Assembly: GCF_029714205.1 (NCBI RefSeq)
Contig: NZ_CP121648.1
Coordinates: forward strand, 4,973,001-5,037,000
From: Methylobacterium sp. CB376
Lineage (GTDB): Bacteria > Pseudomonadota > Alphaproteobacteria > Rhizobiales > Beijerinckiaceae
Length of the DNA stretch: 64,000 bases
Direction: 5' to 3'
The notes below the pieces were generated by a model that had not been told where the DNA came from, ran no database searches, and saw only the letters and a list, made by a program, of their open reading frames with translations. This document shows, piece after piece, positions 18,735-27,180 of the stretch; position 1 is the first letter of the stretch; each line of letters opens with the position of its first letter. The position numbers and the translations under genes are program-made.

Positions 18735-19355
18735 CTACTTGCACTCCTCGCGGGTGCGCTTGATGGCGTCGCCGAAGCCTTCGAGGTTGTACTCGTCGGT
18801 CGAGGCGTTGCCGCGCTGCGACACCGCCTTCACGACGACCTTCTTGCCGCGCCCCATCTCGGTGACGACGCGGCCCTCCTCGGCCGGGTTCTGCAGCCAG
18901 GCATTGGTGCCCTTCACCACGAGCGCGTAGCGGGCCGAGCCGATCGCCAGCGACGGGTCGTTGGCGGCCGAGGGGGCTGGGACGGCGGCGTTCGCCGCCG
19001 CGGTGTCGGCCCCGGCTCCGGTCTGGTTGCTGCCGGGCTTCGGGGCGAAGCCCATCATGATGGCGACCTCATTGGCCACCCGCTCGCCCCTGCGCACGGT
19101 CACGAACAGGAAGGCGTCGTCGCGCTTGAGGCTCTTGGGCAGCCGCGCCTGCGGCTTGCTGATCGCGTAGCAGATGCGGCCCTTGCCCTCGCCCGCGGCG
19201 AAGACGTTCCAGGCCCCGAAGCTGCCGACCGGGCTCGCCTGCAGGCTCGCGGGCGCGGCGGATTCGGGCTTCTCGGCCTTGGGCCTCGGCTTCGCCAGCG
19301 CGGGCGCCGCGGACAGGAGGGAGAGGGCGAGGACGGGGAGGAGGGCACGACTCAT
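18735..19355 (-). CDS. Invasion-associated locus B (IalB) family protein
   Basis: A 206-residue exported protein with a signal peptide ([21 protein letters not shown]). The mature part has the IalB pattern: [11 protein letters not shown] at the start, a cysteine in ICYAISKP, an LFVTVRRGE strand and a C-terminal cysteine (TREECK) likely to form a disulfide. An alanine-rich insert ([19 protein letters not shown]) lies in the middle. The family name derives from Bartonella, but in free-living alphaproteobacteria these are periplasmic proteins of unknown role. It lies directly upstream of rlmN. Confidence 0.8.
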   Translation of the reverse strand: MSRALLPVLALSLLSAAPALAKPRPKAEKPESAAPASLQASPVGSFGAWNVFAAGEGKGRICYAISKPQARLPKSLKRDDAFLFVTVRRGERVANEVAIMMGFAPKPGSNQTGAGADTAAANAAVPAPSAANDPSLAIGSARYALVVKGTNAWLQNPAEEGRVVTEMGRGKKVVVKAVSQRGNASTDEYNLEGFGDAIKRTREECK

Positions 19356-19539
19356 GCGGCTATCCTAGAGCATGGCCGGGCGGGGCGAAACCGGCGCTGG
19401 AAAACCGACGCGGAATCAACGGGATCATGCACAGCCTGGGCGGCCGGCCCGGCCGGGCGGGCGAAATGCTGCGCTGCAGGAATGACCGCGCCCGGCGCTT
19501 GCGGCATGGTCGCGGCCCGTTCCCCGCGATGGACCCCGC

Positions 19540-20574
19540 ATGACAGACCTGCCCGAGACCATCCCGGTGCGCGAGGCGCACCGCTTCCCGACCGAGGCGC
19601 TGGAGGCCTTCCTCGCCGCGCAGGGGCTCGGCCGGCTCACCGACCTGCGCCAGATGCGCGGCGGGCAGTCGAACCCGACCTTCCTGGTAATCGCCGAGGC
19701 GGGCGAGTACGTCCTGCGCAAGCAGCCGCCCGGCAAGCTCCTGCCCTCCGCCCACGCCGTCGACCGCGAGTTCCGGGTGCTGAACGCGCTCTCCGCCACC
19801 GACGTGCCGGTCCCCCGCGCGGTCGCCTTCTGCGCGAACCCGGCGGTGATCGGCACGCCCTTCTACCTGATGGAGCGGCTGCGGGGCCGGGTGTTCTGGG
19901 ACCCGGCCCTGCCGGACCTGCCGCGCGAGGCGCGCGCGCCGATCTACTTCGCGATGAACGAGGCCCTGGCGCGCCTGCACCGGGTCGATCCGGGGGCGGT
20001 CGGGCTGTCGAATTTCGGCAAGGCCGGAAACTACTTCCGGCGGCAGATCGAGCGCTGGTCGGGGCAATGGGCGGCCTCGAAGACGCGCGAGAACCCGGCG
20101 ATCGACCGGCTGGCGGAATGGCTGCCCGCCCACGTGCCGGCGGACGACGAGACCCGCATCTGCCACGGTGATTTCCGCCTCGACAACATGATCTTCCACC
20201 CGGACGAGCCGCGGGTGATCGGCATCATCGACTGGGAACTCGCCACCCTCGGCCACCCGCTGGCCGACCTCGCCTACAATTGCATCGCTTACAACACGGC
20301 GCCGACCGCCTATCGCGGCCTGCTCGGCCGGGACCTGGACGCGCTCGGCCTGCCGAGCCAGGCGGAGTACGTGCGCCGCTACTGCGAGCGCACCGGCCGC
20401 CGGGACGGCATCACGCCCTTCCACCTCGCCTTCGCGCTCTTCCGCCTCGCGGTGATCCTCGAAGGGGTCCTGGCCCGGGCCAAGGCCGGCAACGCGTCGA
20501 GCGCGGATGCGAGCGAGAAGGGGGCGCTCGGCATGGCGCTGGCCGAGCGGGGCTGGGAACTGGCGCGGGGCTGA
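19540..20574 (+). CDS. Phosphotransferase family protein (ACAD10-like/aminoglycoside kinase fold)
   Basis: A 344-residue kinase-fold protein related to the N-terminal kinase of ACAD10. Visible motifs are GGQSNPTFLV (nucleotide loop), YVLRKQPPG (lysine), the catalytic Brenner-like loop ICHGDFRLDNMIFHP and the metal-binding IGIIDWELATLGHPLADLAYN. In bacteria such proteins are often linked with acyl-CoA dehydrogenases that use 4-hydroxy acids; here no such gene is adjacent. The gene ends within a tandem hairpin repeat that contains its stop codon. Confidence 0.87.
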   Translation: MTDLPETIPVREAHRFPTEALEAFLAAQGLGRLTDLRQMRGGQSNPTFLVIAEAGEYVLRKQPPGKLLPSAHAVDREFRVLNALSATDVPVPRAVAFCANPAVIGTPFYLMERLRGRVFWDPALPDLPREARAPIYFAMNEALARLHRVDPGAVGLSNFGKAGNYFRRQIERWSGQWAASKTRENPAIDRLAEWLPAHVPADDETRICHGDFRLDNMIFHPDEPRVIGIIDWELATLGHPLADLAYNCIAYNTAPTAYRGLLGRDLDALGLPSQAEYVRRYCERTGRRDGITPFHLAFALFRLAVILEGVLARAKAGNASSADASEKGALGMALAERGWELARG

Positions 20575-20622
20575 CACCCCGCGTGGCGGGGCTGACACCC
20601 CGCGTGGCGGGGCTGGGGCCCC
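20567..20622 (+). repeat. Tandem 21-bp hairpin repeat across the phosphotransferase stop codon
   Basis: Two exact tandem copies of a 21-base unit (GGGGCTGACACCCCGCGTGGC) lie at 20567-20587 and 20588-20608, with a partial third copy. Each unit contains the stem CCCCGC-GTG-GCGGGG. The first copy includes the stop TGA of the phosphotransferase gene. The stacked hairpins probably stop transcription between this gene and the convergent small gene. Confidence 0.75.
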
Positions 20623-20641
20623 GCCGGCGGCGGAACCGCCC

Positions 20642-20839
20642 TCACGCCGCCGCGCTGGCGCCGCTTCTCAGCCGCCGCCGCAGGCGGTTGACCCCGTAGA
20701 TCGTCGCGAGCCGCAGCCGGGCCGAGCGCACCGGCGCGTCCCCGCGCTCCGCCTGCACCTGCGCGATCACCCGCAGGGCCTCGGCGACGGAACGTTCGAG
20801 GTCGGTCTCGCCCGGGCTGGGCTGGTGGCGATCCTGCAT
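20642..20839 (-). CDS. Small hypothetical protein, 65 residues
   Basis: A small basic protein (MQDRHQPSPGETDLERS..., ending RRRLRSGASAAA). It has one amphipathic helix and many arginines in its second half. A good ribosome site (GGGGAG) lies about 9 bases before the ATG at 20839. I do not recognise a family; it may bind nucleic acid or ribosomes, but that is only composition-based. Confidence 0.5.
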   Translation of the reverse strand: MQDRHQPSPGETDLERSVAEALRVIAQVQAERGDAPVRSARLRLATIYGVNRLRRRLRSGASAAA

Positions 20840-20956
20840 CGGACTCAACTCCCCGTTTTGTTGTTGGGGGCGATCCGACCAGGAGAATCCGGCGACGGGA
20901 GGGCCGAAGCGTGGCTCGCCGGCAACGGTCCAGGGAGGAAATTACGGCGAGGCGGC

Positions 20957-21544
20957 TCAATCGGCGTCGTGCGCCCCGTCCTCCGCCTCCAGCCCGCCGG
21001 CATCCAGGTCCTCCTCGGGCTCCGGCTCGTGGGCGTCGAGCCCCGAGGCCTCGGCGAGGTTGCGCGCGGCCCGGCGCAGGAGCTTGCGCAGGCGGCGCTT
21101 CTCCTTGTTGTCGAAGCCGTCGAGCATCTCGGCCTCGACCTCCTCCCAGATCCGGTCGATCGCGGCCGCCTTGGCGAGCCCGGCCTCGGTCAGGCGCACC
21201 CGCACGATGCGCCCGTCCGCCGCCTCCGCGCGGCGCTCGACGAAGCCGAGGGCGGCGAGGCGGGTCACCGTCTTGGAGGCGGTCGGGGGCCGCACCCGCA
21301 GCGTCGCGGCGAGGTCGCCCATCGTCATCGCGCCGGCGGCCGCGAGCACCTGCACGACCTGCTCCTGGCCGGCGAAGAGGTCGAGGGCCGCGAGCCGGTC
21401 GCCGATCCGGCCGCGCTGCATCCGGGCGGCGTGGACGAGCGCCCAGCCGACGCTCTTCGCCCCGGGCGGGCGAAGGGCCTTGGACGCCTTGCGCCGCGGA
21501 GCCTCGTCGGCCTGGACCGGCGCCGCCTGCTCGGCCGTGGACAT
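20957..21544 (-). CDS. MarR family transcriptional regulator
   Basis: A 195-residue winged-helix regulator. After a 35-residue alanine-rich start comes the MarR core: RGRIGDRLAALDLFAGQEQVVQVLAAAG, then the HTH (TMGDLAATLRVRPPTASKTVTRLAALGFVERR) and the beta wing with DGRIVRVRLTEAG. The C-terminus has a basic patch (NKEKRRLRKLLRR) and a strongly acidic tail. The ATG at 21544 follows a GGAGCT ribosome site. It is divergent from the creatininase-family gene, which is a candidate target. Confidence 0.88.
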   Translation of the reverse strand: MSTAEQAAPVQADEAPRRKASKALRPPGAKSVGWALVHAARMQRGRIGDRLAALDLFAGQEQVVQVLAAAGAMTMGDLAATLRVRPPTASKTVTRLAALGFVERRAEAADGRIVRVRLTEAGLAKAAAIDRIWEEVEAEMLDGFDNKEKRRLRKLLRRAARNLAEASGLDAHEPEPEEDLDAGGLEAEDGAHDAD

Positions 21545-21815
21545 CGCGGGAGCTCCTTCTGCCGGGGAGGGCGGCTCGGCAGGGCGCCGCGCCCGCACCC
21601 TAGCACGGCCATCTGCCGCCCGGCCGTGACGCTCGCATGACAGCCGCGGCCGATGCACAGCCGGCTGCGCGGCCGCGGTTGCGGGGGCCCGCACTCCTTC
21701 GCATCATTGCGGTGCCTCATCCGCCGCGGGAGCTCCGGCCCCGCGGCGGACGATGCGGCAGCGAGGCCCCGCACGGCCCCGCCTCGTGCGCCCTCTTCGG
21801 GCCTGGAGACCCGCG

Positions 21816-22619
21816 ATGCCGGCCCGATCCTGGCAGGACCTGACCACCGCCGAGATCCGCGACCGCGCCATGGACCGCGCCATCGCGGTCCTGCCCGTGG
21901 CGGCGGTGGAGCAGCACGGCCCGCACCTGCCGCTCGGCACCGACGCCGTCATCCAGGAGGGCTACCTCGCCCGGGTCGCGCCCCAGGTGCCGGAGGACCT
22001 CGACGTCCTGCTCCTGCCCGTCCAGGCCATCGGCAAGTCGGACGAGCACCTGAGCTTTCCCGGCACCCTCACCCTGGCCGGCCCGACCGCGCTCGCCGCC
22101 TGGGTCGAGATCGGGGAGGCGGTGCACCGGGCGGGCTGCCGCAAGCTCGTCATCGTCACGTCGCACGGGGGCAACAGCGCGCTCATCGACCTCGTGGCGC
22201 TGGAACTGCGCCGTCGCTGCGGCCTCCTCGCGGTCACCACCGCCTGGAGCCGCTTCGGCTACCCGCCCGGGCTCTTCCCCGAGGAGGAGATCCGCCACGG
22301 CATCCACGGCGGCGCGGTCGAGACCGCCCTGATGCTCGCGTTGCGGCCGGACCTCGTGCGGCGCGATCGCGTGCGGGATTTCGTGCCGCGCAGCCGCGCG
22401 ATGGAGCGGGACTACGCCCAGCTTCGGGCCGGCCGGCCCGCCGCCTTCGCCTGGCTCGCCGAGGACCTGAACCCCGAGGGCGCAATCGGCGACGCCCGCC
22501 TCGCCACCGCGGCGGCCGGGGAGGCGGCCCTGGCGCACGGGGCGCGGGCCTTCGTCGCGCTGCTCGGCGACGTCGATCGCTTCAGCTTGGCGGGAACGCC
22601 CTCCCGGCCGCCGGGGTGA
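21816..22619 (+). CDS. Creatininase family protein
   Basis: A 267-residue metal-dependent amidohydrolase-like protein of the creatininase/MftE family. Metal-binding motifs are [17 protein letters not shown] (Glu, His and Asp ligands), [13 protein letters not shown] and [14 protein letters not shown], then the late Glu in [13 protein letters not shown]. True creatininase acts on creatinine; other members act on formamides or peptide N-termini, so the substrate is open. The ATG at 21816 has GGAG 6 bases upstream. Confidence 0.85.
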   Translation: MPARSWQDLTTAEIRDRAMDRAIAVLPVAAVEQHGPHLPLGTDAVIQEGYLARVAPQVPEDLDVLLLPVQAIGKSDEHLSFPGTLTLAGPTALAAWVEIGEAVHRAGCRKLVIVTSHGGNSALIDLVALELRRRCGLLAVTTAWSRFGYPPGLFPEEEIRHGIHGGAVETALMLALRPDLVRRDRVRDFVPRSRAMERDYAQLRAGRPAAFAWLAEDLNPEGAIGDARLATAAAGEAALAHGARAFVALLGDVDRFSLAGTPSRPPG

Positions 22620-22631
22620 TACACTATATCA
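22617..22631. promoter_or_regulatory. AT-rich imperfect palindrome upstream of cobW-like gene
   Basis: TGATACACTATATCA is an imperfect 15-base palindrome that begins at the stop codon of the creatininase gene, about 53 bases before the CobW-family ATG. It stands out in this very GC-rich sequence. CobW/ZNG GTPases are often under Zur control, so a metal-responsive operator overlapping a -10 box is possible. This is a guess from position and symmetry. Confidence 0.3.
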
Positions 22632-22683
22632 GGGCGTCCCTCCGCCGCCCCGCGCCGGCGGTCCAGCCCTTCAGGTTTGCCGC

Positions 22684-23646
22684 ATGTCGGACAAGATCCC
22701 CGTCACCGTGCTCACCGGCTACCTCGGTGCCGGCAAGACCACGCTCCTCAACCGCATCCTCACCGAGCCGCACGGCAAGCGCTACGCCGTGATCGTCAAC
22801 GAGTTCGGCGAGATCGGGATCGACAACGACCTCGTGGTCGGCGCCGACGAGGAAGTGTTCGAGATGAACAACGGCTGCATCTGCTGCACCGTGCGCGGCG
22901 ACCTGATCCGCATCATGGACGGCCTGATGAAGCGGCGCGGCAAGTTCGACGCGATCATCGTGGAGACGACCGGCCTCGCCGATCCGGCCCCGGTCGCCCA
23001 GACCTTCTTCGTCGACCAGGATGTCGGCGAGGCGGCGCGCCTCGACGCGGTGGTCACCGTGGCGGATGCCAAGTGGCTGAGCGAGCGCCTGAAGGACGCG
23101 CCCGAGGCTCGCAACCAGATCGCCTTCGCGGACGTGATCCTGCTCAACAAGGCCGACCTCGTCGGCGAGGACGAGCTCGCCGCGGTGGAGCGCCGGATCC
23201 GGGCGATCAACCCCTCGGCCCGGATCCACCGCACCGTGAAGTGCGACGTGCCCCTCGACGCCGTGCTCGACCGGCGCGCCTTCGACCTCGACCGGATCAT
23301 CGCGGTGGAGCCCGAATTCCTGGAGGAGGGCCACCATCACCACCACGCCGAGGACATTCAGTCGGTGTCGGCGTGGCTGCCGGGCCCGGTCGACCCGAAC
23401 AAGTTCATGCCGTGGATCTCCGACCTCACCCAGGTGCAGGGACCCGACATCCTGCGCTGCAAGGGCATCGTCAGTTTCCCGGACGAGCCGCGCCGCTTCG
23501 TGTTCCAGGGCGTGCACATGATCCTGGACGGCGACCTTCAGGACGAGTGGCCGGCGGGGGATCCCCGCGAGTCGCGGGTCGTCTTCATCGGCCGCAACCT
23601 CGACCCCGACCAGATCCGCCGGGGCTTCGAGGCGACGCGGGCCTGA
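22684..23646 (+). CDS. CobW/COG0523 family GTPase, probable metal chaperone
   Basis: A 320-residue G3E-family GTPase. Walker A is GYLGAGKTT (residues 12-20). The metal-binding CxCC motif is C65-I-C67-C68 within [11 protein letters not shown]. The GTPase base-recognition motif is LLNKADL. A histidine cluster (HHHHH, residues 217-221) likely binds zinc or cobalt, and the CobW C-terminal domain follows. These features fit ZNG-type zinc metallochaperones; with no cobalamin genes nearby, a role in cobalamin synthesis is less likely. Whether it is zinc-regulated is unknown. Confidence 0.9.
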   Translation: MSDKIPVTVLTGYLGAGKTTLLNRILTEPHGKRYAVIVNEFGEIGIDNDLVVGADEEVFEMNNGCICCTVRGDLIRIMDGLMKRRGKFDAIIVETTGLADPAPVAQTFFVDQDVGEAARLDAVVTVADAKWLSERLKDAPEARNQIAFADVILLNKADLVGEDELAAVERRIRAINPSARIHRTVKCDVPLDAVLDRRAFDLDRIIAVEPEFLEEGHHHHHAEDIQSVSAWLPGPVDPNKFMPWISDLTQVQGPDILRCKGIVSFPDEPRRFVFQGVHMILDGDLQDEWPAGDPRESRVVFIGRNLDPDQIRRGFEATRA

Positions 23647-23690
23647 GGCGGGGCCTGGCCCGCCCGGCGCTCCCGGCCGGGCGGGACGGT

Positions 23691-24326
23691 CAGCGCACCG
23701 CGACCTGGTCCTTGATGCGCTCGAACACCGCGCGGCTGACGACGCGCTTGGCGAGGAGGTCGCCGGGCGACGCGTAGGGGCGCCCGGCGATGATCGCCTT
23801 GCCGATGCGCCCGCCGCCGCGCAGCCCGTTGAGTTCGGCCAGGGTCGCGGTGTTGAGGTCGATGCCGCCGGGCGCGGGGAGGGTTCGGCCGCCGCGGCCG
23901 GGGAGGATCCTCCGCCGAGGCGACCCTGGTGGGCTCCGCGAAGACGGGGGGAGGTGCCGCCGCCGCCGGCTCGGCCGGCGCCTCGATCGCCGGGGGCGGC
24001 GCGGGCGGTCCCCCGAACGGCGGCGCGAGCGGGCGGGACTCGGCGCCGAGCAGCGCGGCCGCCGGCGCGGCCGGGGCCGGCGCGGCCGGCGCCTGCGGGG
24101 CCGGCCCGGGATAGACCGACCTGACGGGCGCGGCCTCCTCGCCCCCCTGCGGGGCCGCGGCGGCCGTCATCTTGGCCGCGGCCGGGATCGGCGCGGCCGG
24201 GATCGCCGCAGCCAGGGCCGCCCGGTCGGGCGCCGCGCGGCCGAAGAAGGATTGCCAGAGCCCCGCGAGTCCCGCGGCCAGGACCACGATCACGAAGGCG
24301 CGTGTGATGGCTGAACCCGTCAGCAT
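23691..24326 (-). pseudogene. Helix-hairpin-helix domain protein, reading frame broken
   Basis: The N-terminal part (from ATG at 24326) encodes a membrane helix (AFVIVVLAAGLAGLWQSFF) and a long alanine/proline linker. In a different frame, ending at 23691, is a clear ComEA-type helix-hairpin-helix domain: GIDLNTATLAELNGL, then GGRIGKAIIAGRPYASPGDLL and VVSRAVFERIKDQVAVR. The frames do not connect between about 23880 and 23930, where C- and G-runs occur; a net shift of one base forward (or two back) is needed, and the third frame also reads as a plausible Ala/Pro linker there. Either the gene is decayed or the sequence has base errors. Its role would be DNA or protein binding at the membrane; unknown. 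Confidence 0.75.
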
Positions 24327-24412
24327 GGCGAGAGTATTCCGGGCATGACCGGATCAGAAACTGTCGATGACCGTGTCATTTTAGTGACGCGGCCCGCCTT
24401 CTTCCCCGATTT

Positions 24413-25186
24413 TCAGGAACGGGTGGCGTCCGGGAGGGTCGACGGCTCGTCCGGGCCGTCGAGGTGCCGGCCCTCGCGGGAGAGGTGGAGGTAGTTCCTG
24501 TTGAACAGGACTACCCGTTCGAGGGCGTCGAGCCTGTGGATCGTCAGCTCGCGCCCGCCGAGCGTGATGAAGCCGGTATTGCGCAGCTCCTGCAGCGTCC
24601 GGTTCACGTGGACGACCGAGAGTCCGATCGTGTCGGCAATCTCGCCCTGCGTGAGCGGAAGGTCGCAGCTCGCGCCGCGGGTGAGGCCAACCGCCCGCAT
24701 GCGGACGTAGAGCTCGCAGAGCAGGTGACCGAGGCGCTCGAAGGCCGTGCGCTGACCGATGTTGACGGTCCATTCCCGCTGGATCGCCGCCGCGGTCAGC
24801 GCGTCCCAGCAGAAGGCCCTCATCAGCCGCGGATAAGCCGTGAGAAGTTGTCCCGCCGCATCGAACGTGATCTTCGCCAGAGTGACCGCGGTAATCGCCC
24901 CGATCGAATGGTCCATCTCCCGCAGCACCGGCGCGCCGAAATCGCAGATGTCGCCCGGCAGGAGATAGGACAGGATCTGCCGTCGGCCGTCCTCCAAGGT
25001 CTTGTAGCGGCATGCCCAACCGTCGAGCACGAGGTTGATGAATTGCGGCGCATCGCCCTCGTGGATGACGTCGTCCCGGGCCCGGACGCGCCGAGTTCGC
25101 TGGCGCGCGAGCGTATCGAGCACGCCACGCTCCTCTGGCAACAGGCGCGCGAAGTGCTCGAGCTTGCGGATCAGATACTGGGCCAA
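24413..25186 (-). CDS. Crp/Fnr family transcriptional regulator
   Basis: A 257-residue regulator with an N-terminal cyclic-nucleotide-like beta-roll (VIHEGDAPQFINLVLDGWACRYK to GDICDFGAPVL) and a C-terminal HTH_Crp domain (LPLTQGEIADTIGLSVVHVNRTLQELRNTGFI). The phosphate-binding cassette does not match cAMP binders and no FNR cysteine cluster is present, so the signal is unknown. The start is TTG at 25186 with GGAGGG about 11 bases upstream; no better in-frame start is seen. A perfect 12-base palindrome lies 59 bases upstream and could be an autoregulatory site. Confidence 0.85.
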   Translation of the reverse strand: MAQYLIRKLEHFARLLPEERGVLDTLARQRTRRVRARDDVIHEGDAPQFINLVLDGWACRYKTLEDGRRQILSYLLPGDICDFGAPVLREMDHSIGAITAVTLAKITFDAAGQLLTAYPRLMRAFCWDALTAAAIQREWTVNIGQRTAFERLGHLLCELYVRMRAVGLTRGASCDLPLTQGEIADTIGLSVVHVNRTLQELRNTGFITLGGRELTIHRLDALERVVLFNRNYLHLSREGRHLDGPDEPSTLPDATRS

Positions 25187-25244
25187 CGCGACACCAACCC
25201 TCCGATGCAGCGCGAGTGTGTCTGCAAGTGACGCCTGACTGATC

Positions 25245-25256
25245 TAACATATGTTA
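25245..25256. promoter_or_regulatory. Perfect palindrome TAACATATGTTA, candidate Crp/Fnr operator
   Basis: A perfect 12-base dyad, in the half-site-N4-half-site geometry of Crp/Fnr boxes (TAAC-ATAT-GTTA), lies between the Crp/Fnr gene and the divergent NepR-like gene. The local composition is AT-rich, as expected of a promoter. Autoregulation is inferred from position only. No gene is seen in the rest of 25187-25461. Confidence 0.4.
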
Positions 25257-25461
25257 AGCGGCGCGTCCTGCACCGGATGTAATCATCGGTTTTCCGCTCA
25301 ATACACTTTTGCCGAGGAAAGCGCCGGCACGCCGCCGCCGCACTGTTGCGGACCGATCACAACCGGTCGGAACCGAAAGCTCGGCCGCAGCCCGGGGATT
25401 GTGATCCGCGGCGGGACTGGCAGTTTTGGGGTCAGAGACGGCGTACAGTCCAGAGACCGCG

Positions 25462-25713
25462 ATGATGTCACAAATCTCGCCCATGTCGCGGCTCCACCCG
25501 GCCGCGACCGTGCCGGCCGCGCGCGGGGGCAGCCTCTGTCCCTCCGGTGGCGAGCACCTGGCGAACATCCTCTCCGCCGGGCTGCAGGCCGCCTTCGAAG
25601 GCGCTCTCCTAGAGCGCCTTCCGACCGACCTCGCGTCGAGCCTCCACGAACTCGTCGCGCGGCTCGACGGCGGGCCCGCGCCGCAGGCCCGAGATCCCAA
25701 CCCGCGTCCTTAA
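25462..25713 (+). CDS. Small NepR-like protein (putative anti-sigma factor)
   Basis: An 83-residue frame with very high third-position GC, so probably translated. Its C-terminal half (LQAAFEGALLERLPTDL, then SSLHELVARLDGG) resembles the NepR core, in which an L-x2-aromatic-x4-L-x-E-x-(L/V)-P segment is followed by a leucine-rich helix. NepR proteins sequester the EcfG general stress sigma factor and are released by PhyR. No phyR or ecfG is in this window, so this would be an orphan paralogue. The match is by eye, hence moderate trust. ATGs at 25462 and 25465 are equivalent choices. Confidence 0.45.
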   Translation: MMSQISPMSRLHPAATVPAARGGSLCPSGGEHLANILSAGLQAAFEGALLERLPTDLASSLHELVARLDGGPAPQARDPNPRP

Positions 25714-25720
25714 GAGTCCC

Positions 25721-25996
25721 ATGACCGAACTCGCTTCCGAACCCACACGCATCCTCACCTTTCCCCAGGCCGTGTCCTCCGCGCCCGCGGACGAGAACAC
25801 CGCCTCGATGATCGACGTGCTGCAGGACCAGCTGCGGCTCGCACGCGAGGGCAAGCTGCGCTCGGTGGCGGTGGTCTCCGTGTCCTCGGACGGCGCCTCG
25901 ATCGGCACGCAATGGTCCTGCACGCACGGGGACATTTCGAGCCTGATCGGGAAGCTGACCGTGCTCGCCCACGACATGATGGCGGCGCGCAAGTAG
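25721..25996 (+). CDS. Conserved small hypothetical protein, 91 residues
   Basis: A 91-residue cytoplasmic-looking protein. The core (MIDVLQDQLRLAREGKLRSVAVVSVSSDGASIGTQWSC in parts) is a helix followed by beta strands, then DISSLIGKLTVLAHDMMAARK. It resembles small proteins common in alphaproteobacteria and their phages with no known role. It starts 7 bases after the NepR-like gene stop, so the two are likely one transcript. Confidence 0.7.
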   Translation: MTELASEPTRILTFPQAVSSAPADENTASMIDVLQDQLRLAREGKLRSVAVVSVSSDGASIGTQWSCTHGDISSLIGKLTVLAHDMMAARK

Positions 25997-26067
25997 GCCG
26001 AGGGCTCGCGGCCCGGAGAGCCGGCCCCCCGCGGCCGCCTCGCCGCGTCCCGCGGAGTCAGCTCAGC

Positions 26068-26165
26068 CGCTGTCCGGCCGATCACGTCCGGACGGTGTAC
26101 GCCAAGCCCGCGCGGCGCGTGAGCGAAGCCGCCATCCGCATGGCGACGCGATCCGTCGGATGTCG
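26068..26165 (+). repeat. Dispersed intergenic repeat, copy B
   Basis: The block starts GCTGTCCGGCCGATCACGTC and continues into AAGCCCGCGCGGCGCGTGAG and a GCCGCCATCCGCATGG segment. It shares order and most bases with copies near 9419 and 33372. It lies between two convergent genes and carries the inverted repeat TCCGG...CCGGA seen in the other copies. Confidence 0.65.
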
Positions 26166-26167
26166 CA

Positions 26168-26872
26168 TCACTCGATCGCACCCTGGGGCAGCGTGAAGCC
26201 GTTCGGAAGCCGGCCGGCAGGCTCGTCCGCCTTGCGGGCAGGCTTGGCGCGACCGGTCGGCGCGGACGCCGCCGACGGGCCGCCCGGCCGAGCGTCCCCC
26301 GCATCCTTGGCGGCGCCGGGCGAGGCGCCCTTGGACGAAGCGCCCTTGGACGAAGCGCCTTTGGACGAAGCGCCTTTGGGCGCCTCGACCTTCGGCGCCG
26401 CCACCTTCGGTGCCTCTCCGCAGGCCCGGAACGGCAGGGCGGCGACCACGCCCGCCCCGTCATCCTGAAGGATCCGCAGGGTCTTCGGCAGCCCGTCGAG
26501 GCCCGCGCCCCAGCGGATCGCCGCGCCCGGACCGCTCTGCGCTTCGAGGCTCGCCGGCGCGCCGCCGCGACGAAGGTTGTCGAGGTCGGGGCCGTAGGCC
26601 GTCGCGGCCTTGCCGCGGATCACCACCTCCAGCACCTGCAGAAGGTCCGGGGTCAGCGGCCGCAGCGGGTTCTCGCGCGTGAGGGTTCCGCGCCGGGTCA
26701 CCCACAGGCTCACGCCCTTGCCGCCGGCATAGGACGCGGCCTCGTTCCCGCAGGACACGGGCGCGGCATCCTCGGCGCGCGCTCGGGTCGATCCGGCCAC
26801 CGGCAGCGCCGCCCCGGCGGCCAGCAGCGCCGCTGCGGCGAGCGGGACCGCCGAGCCCGCGACGCGCCTCAT
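26168..26872 (-). CDS. Secreted hypothetical protein with KGASS tandem repeats
   Basis: A 234-residue exported protein. The signal region (SAVPLAAAALLAAGAALPVAG) leads a domain with a few conserved-looking features (APVSCGNEAASYAGG, LLQVLEVVIRGKAATAYGPD, ALPFRACGEAP), including two cysteines. The C-terminal third holds four tandem KGASS/KGASP units encoded by a 15-base DNA repeat (26327-26385), then a disordered Pro/Ala tail. No family is recognised. It overlaps the upstream small membrane gene by four bases, which implies coupling. Confidence 0.65.
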   Translation of the reverse strand: MRRVAGSAVPLAAAALLAAGAALPVAGSTRARAEDAAPVSCGNEAASYAGGKGVSLWVTRRGTLTRENPLRPLTPDLLQVLEVVIRGKAATAYGPDLDNLRRGGAPASLEAQSGPGAAIRWGAGLDGLPKTLRILQDDGAGVVAALPFRACGEAPKVAAPKVEAPKGASSKGASSKGASSKGASPGAAKDAGDARPGGPSAASAPTGRAKPARKADEPAGRLPNGFTLPQGAIE

Positions 26873-27180
26873 CGGTCCCCCCCGTTCGCGTGACGGTGCT
26901 CGTCGGGATCGTGATCGATCACCTGCGGAGGGCTCCTGTGCGGGGCCGGCCGCGGGGCGGGGCCGGGGAGGCGCCCGGCCGGCGCCTCGGGCTCCGCGTC
27001 GCTGCGGTCGACGAGGCCGTGCGGCCGCGGTCCGAGCGCGTCGTAGAGTTCGTCGCCGCGCTCCTCCAGCAGGTGCTCGCGCGGCAGGCGCAGGGGCGGC
27101 CGGCGATCTCCGGCCACCAGCACCAGAAGGAGGATGATCACCGCGAAGGTCACCGCCGCGGCGGCCAGCAAGAACACCAT
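26869..27180 (-). CDS. Small membrane-anchored hypothetical protein
   Basis: A 103-residue protein with one N-terminal helix (VFLLAAAAVTFAVIILLLVLVAG) and a hydrophilic, proline-rich tail. It is translationally coupled (ATGA) to the downstream KGASS-repeat secreted protein. Function unknown; the pair may work together at the envelope. Confidence 0.6.
   Translation of the reverse strand: MVFLLAAAAVTFAVIILLLVLVAGDRRPPLRLPREHLLEERGDELYDALGPRPHGLVDRSDAEPEAPAGRLPGPAPRPAPHRSPPQVIDHDPDEHRHANGGDR

Noticed and set aside
24381..25250. Alternative minus-strand frame over the Crp/Fnr gene
   Set aside because: The competing frame with the HTH_Crp and beta-roll motifs is clearly the coding one; this frame has no recognisable domain.
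26327..26385. Tandem 15-bp repeats as a small CRISPR array
   Set aside because: No spacers between units, period too short, and the units lie within a coding frame (KGASS).
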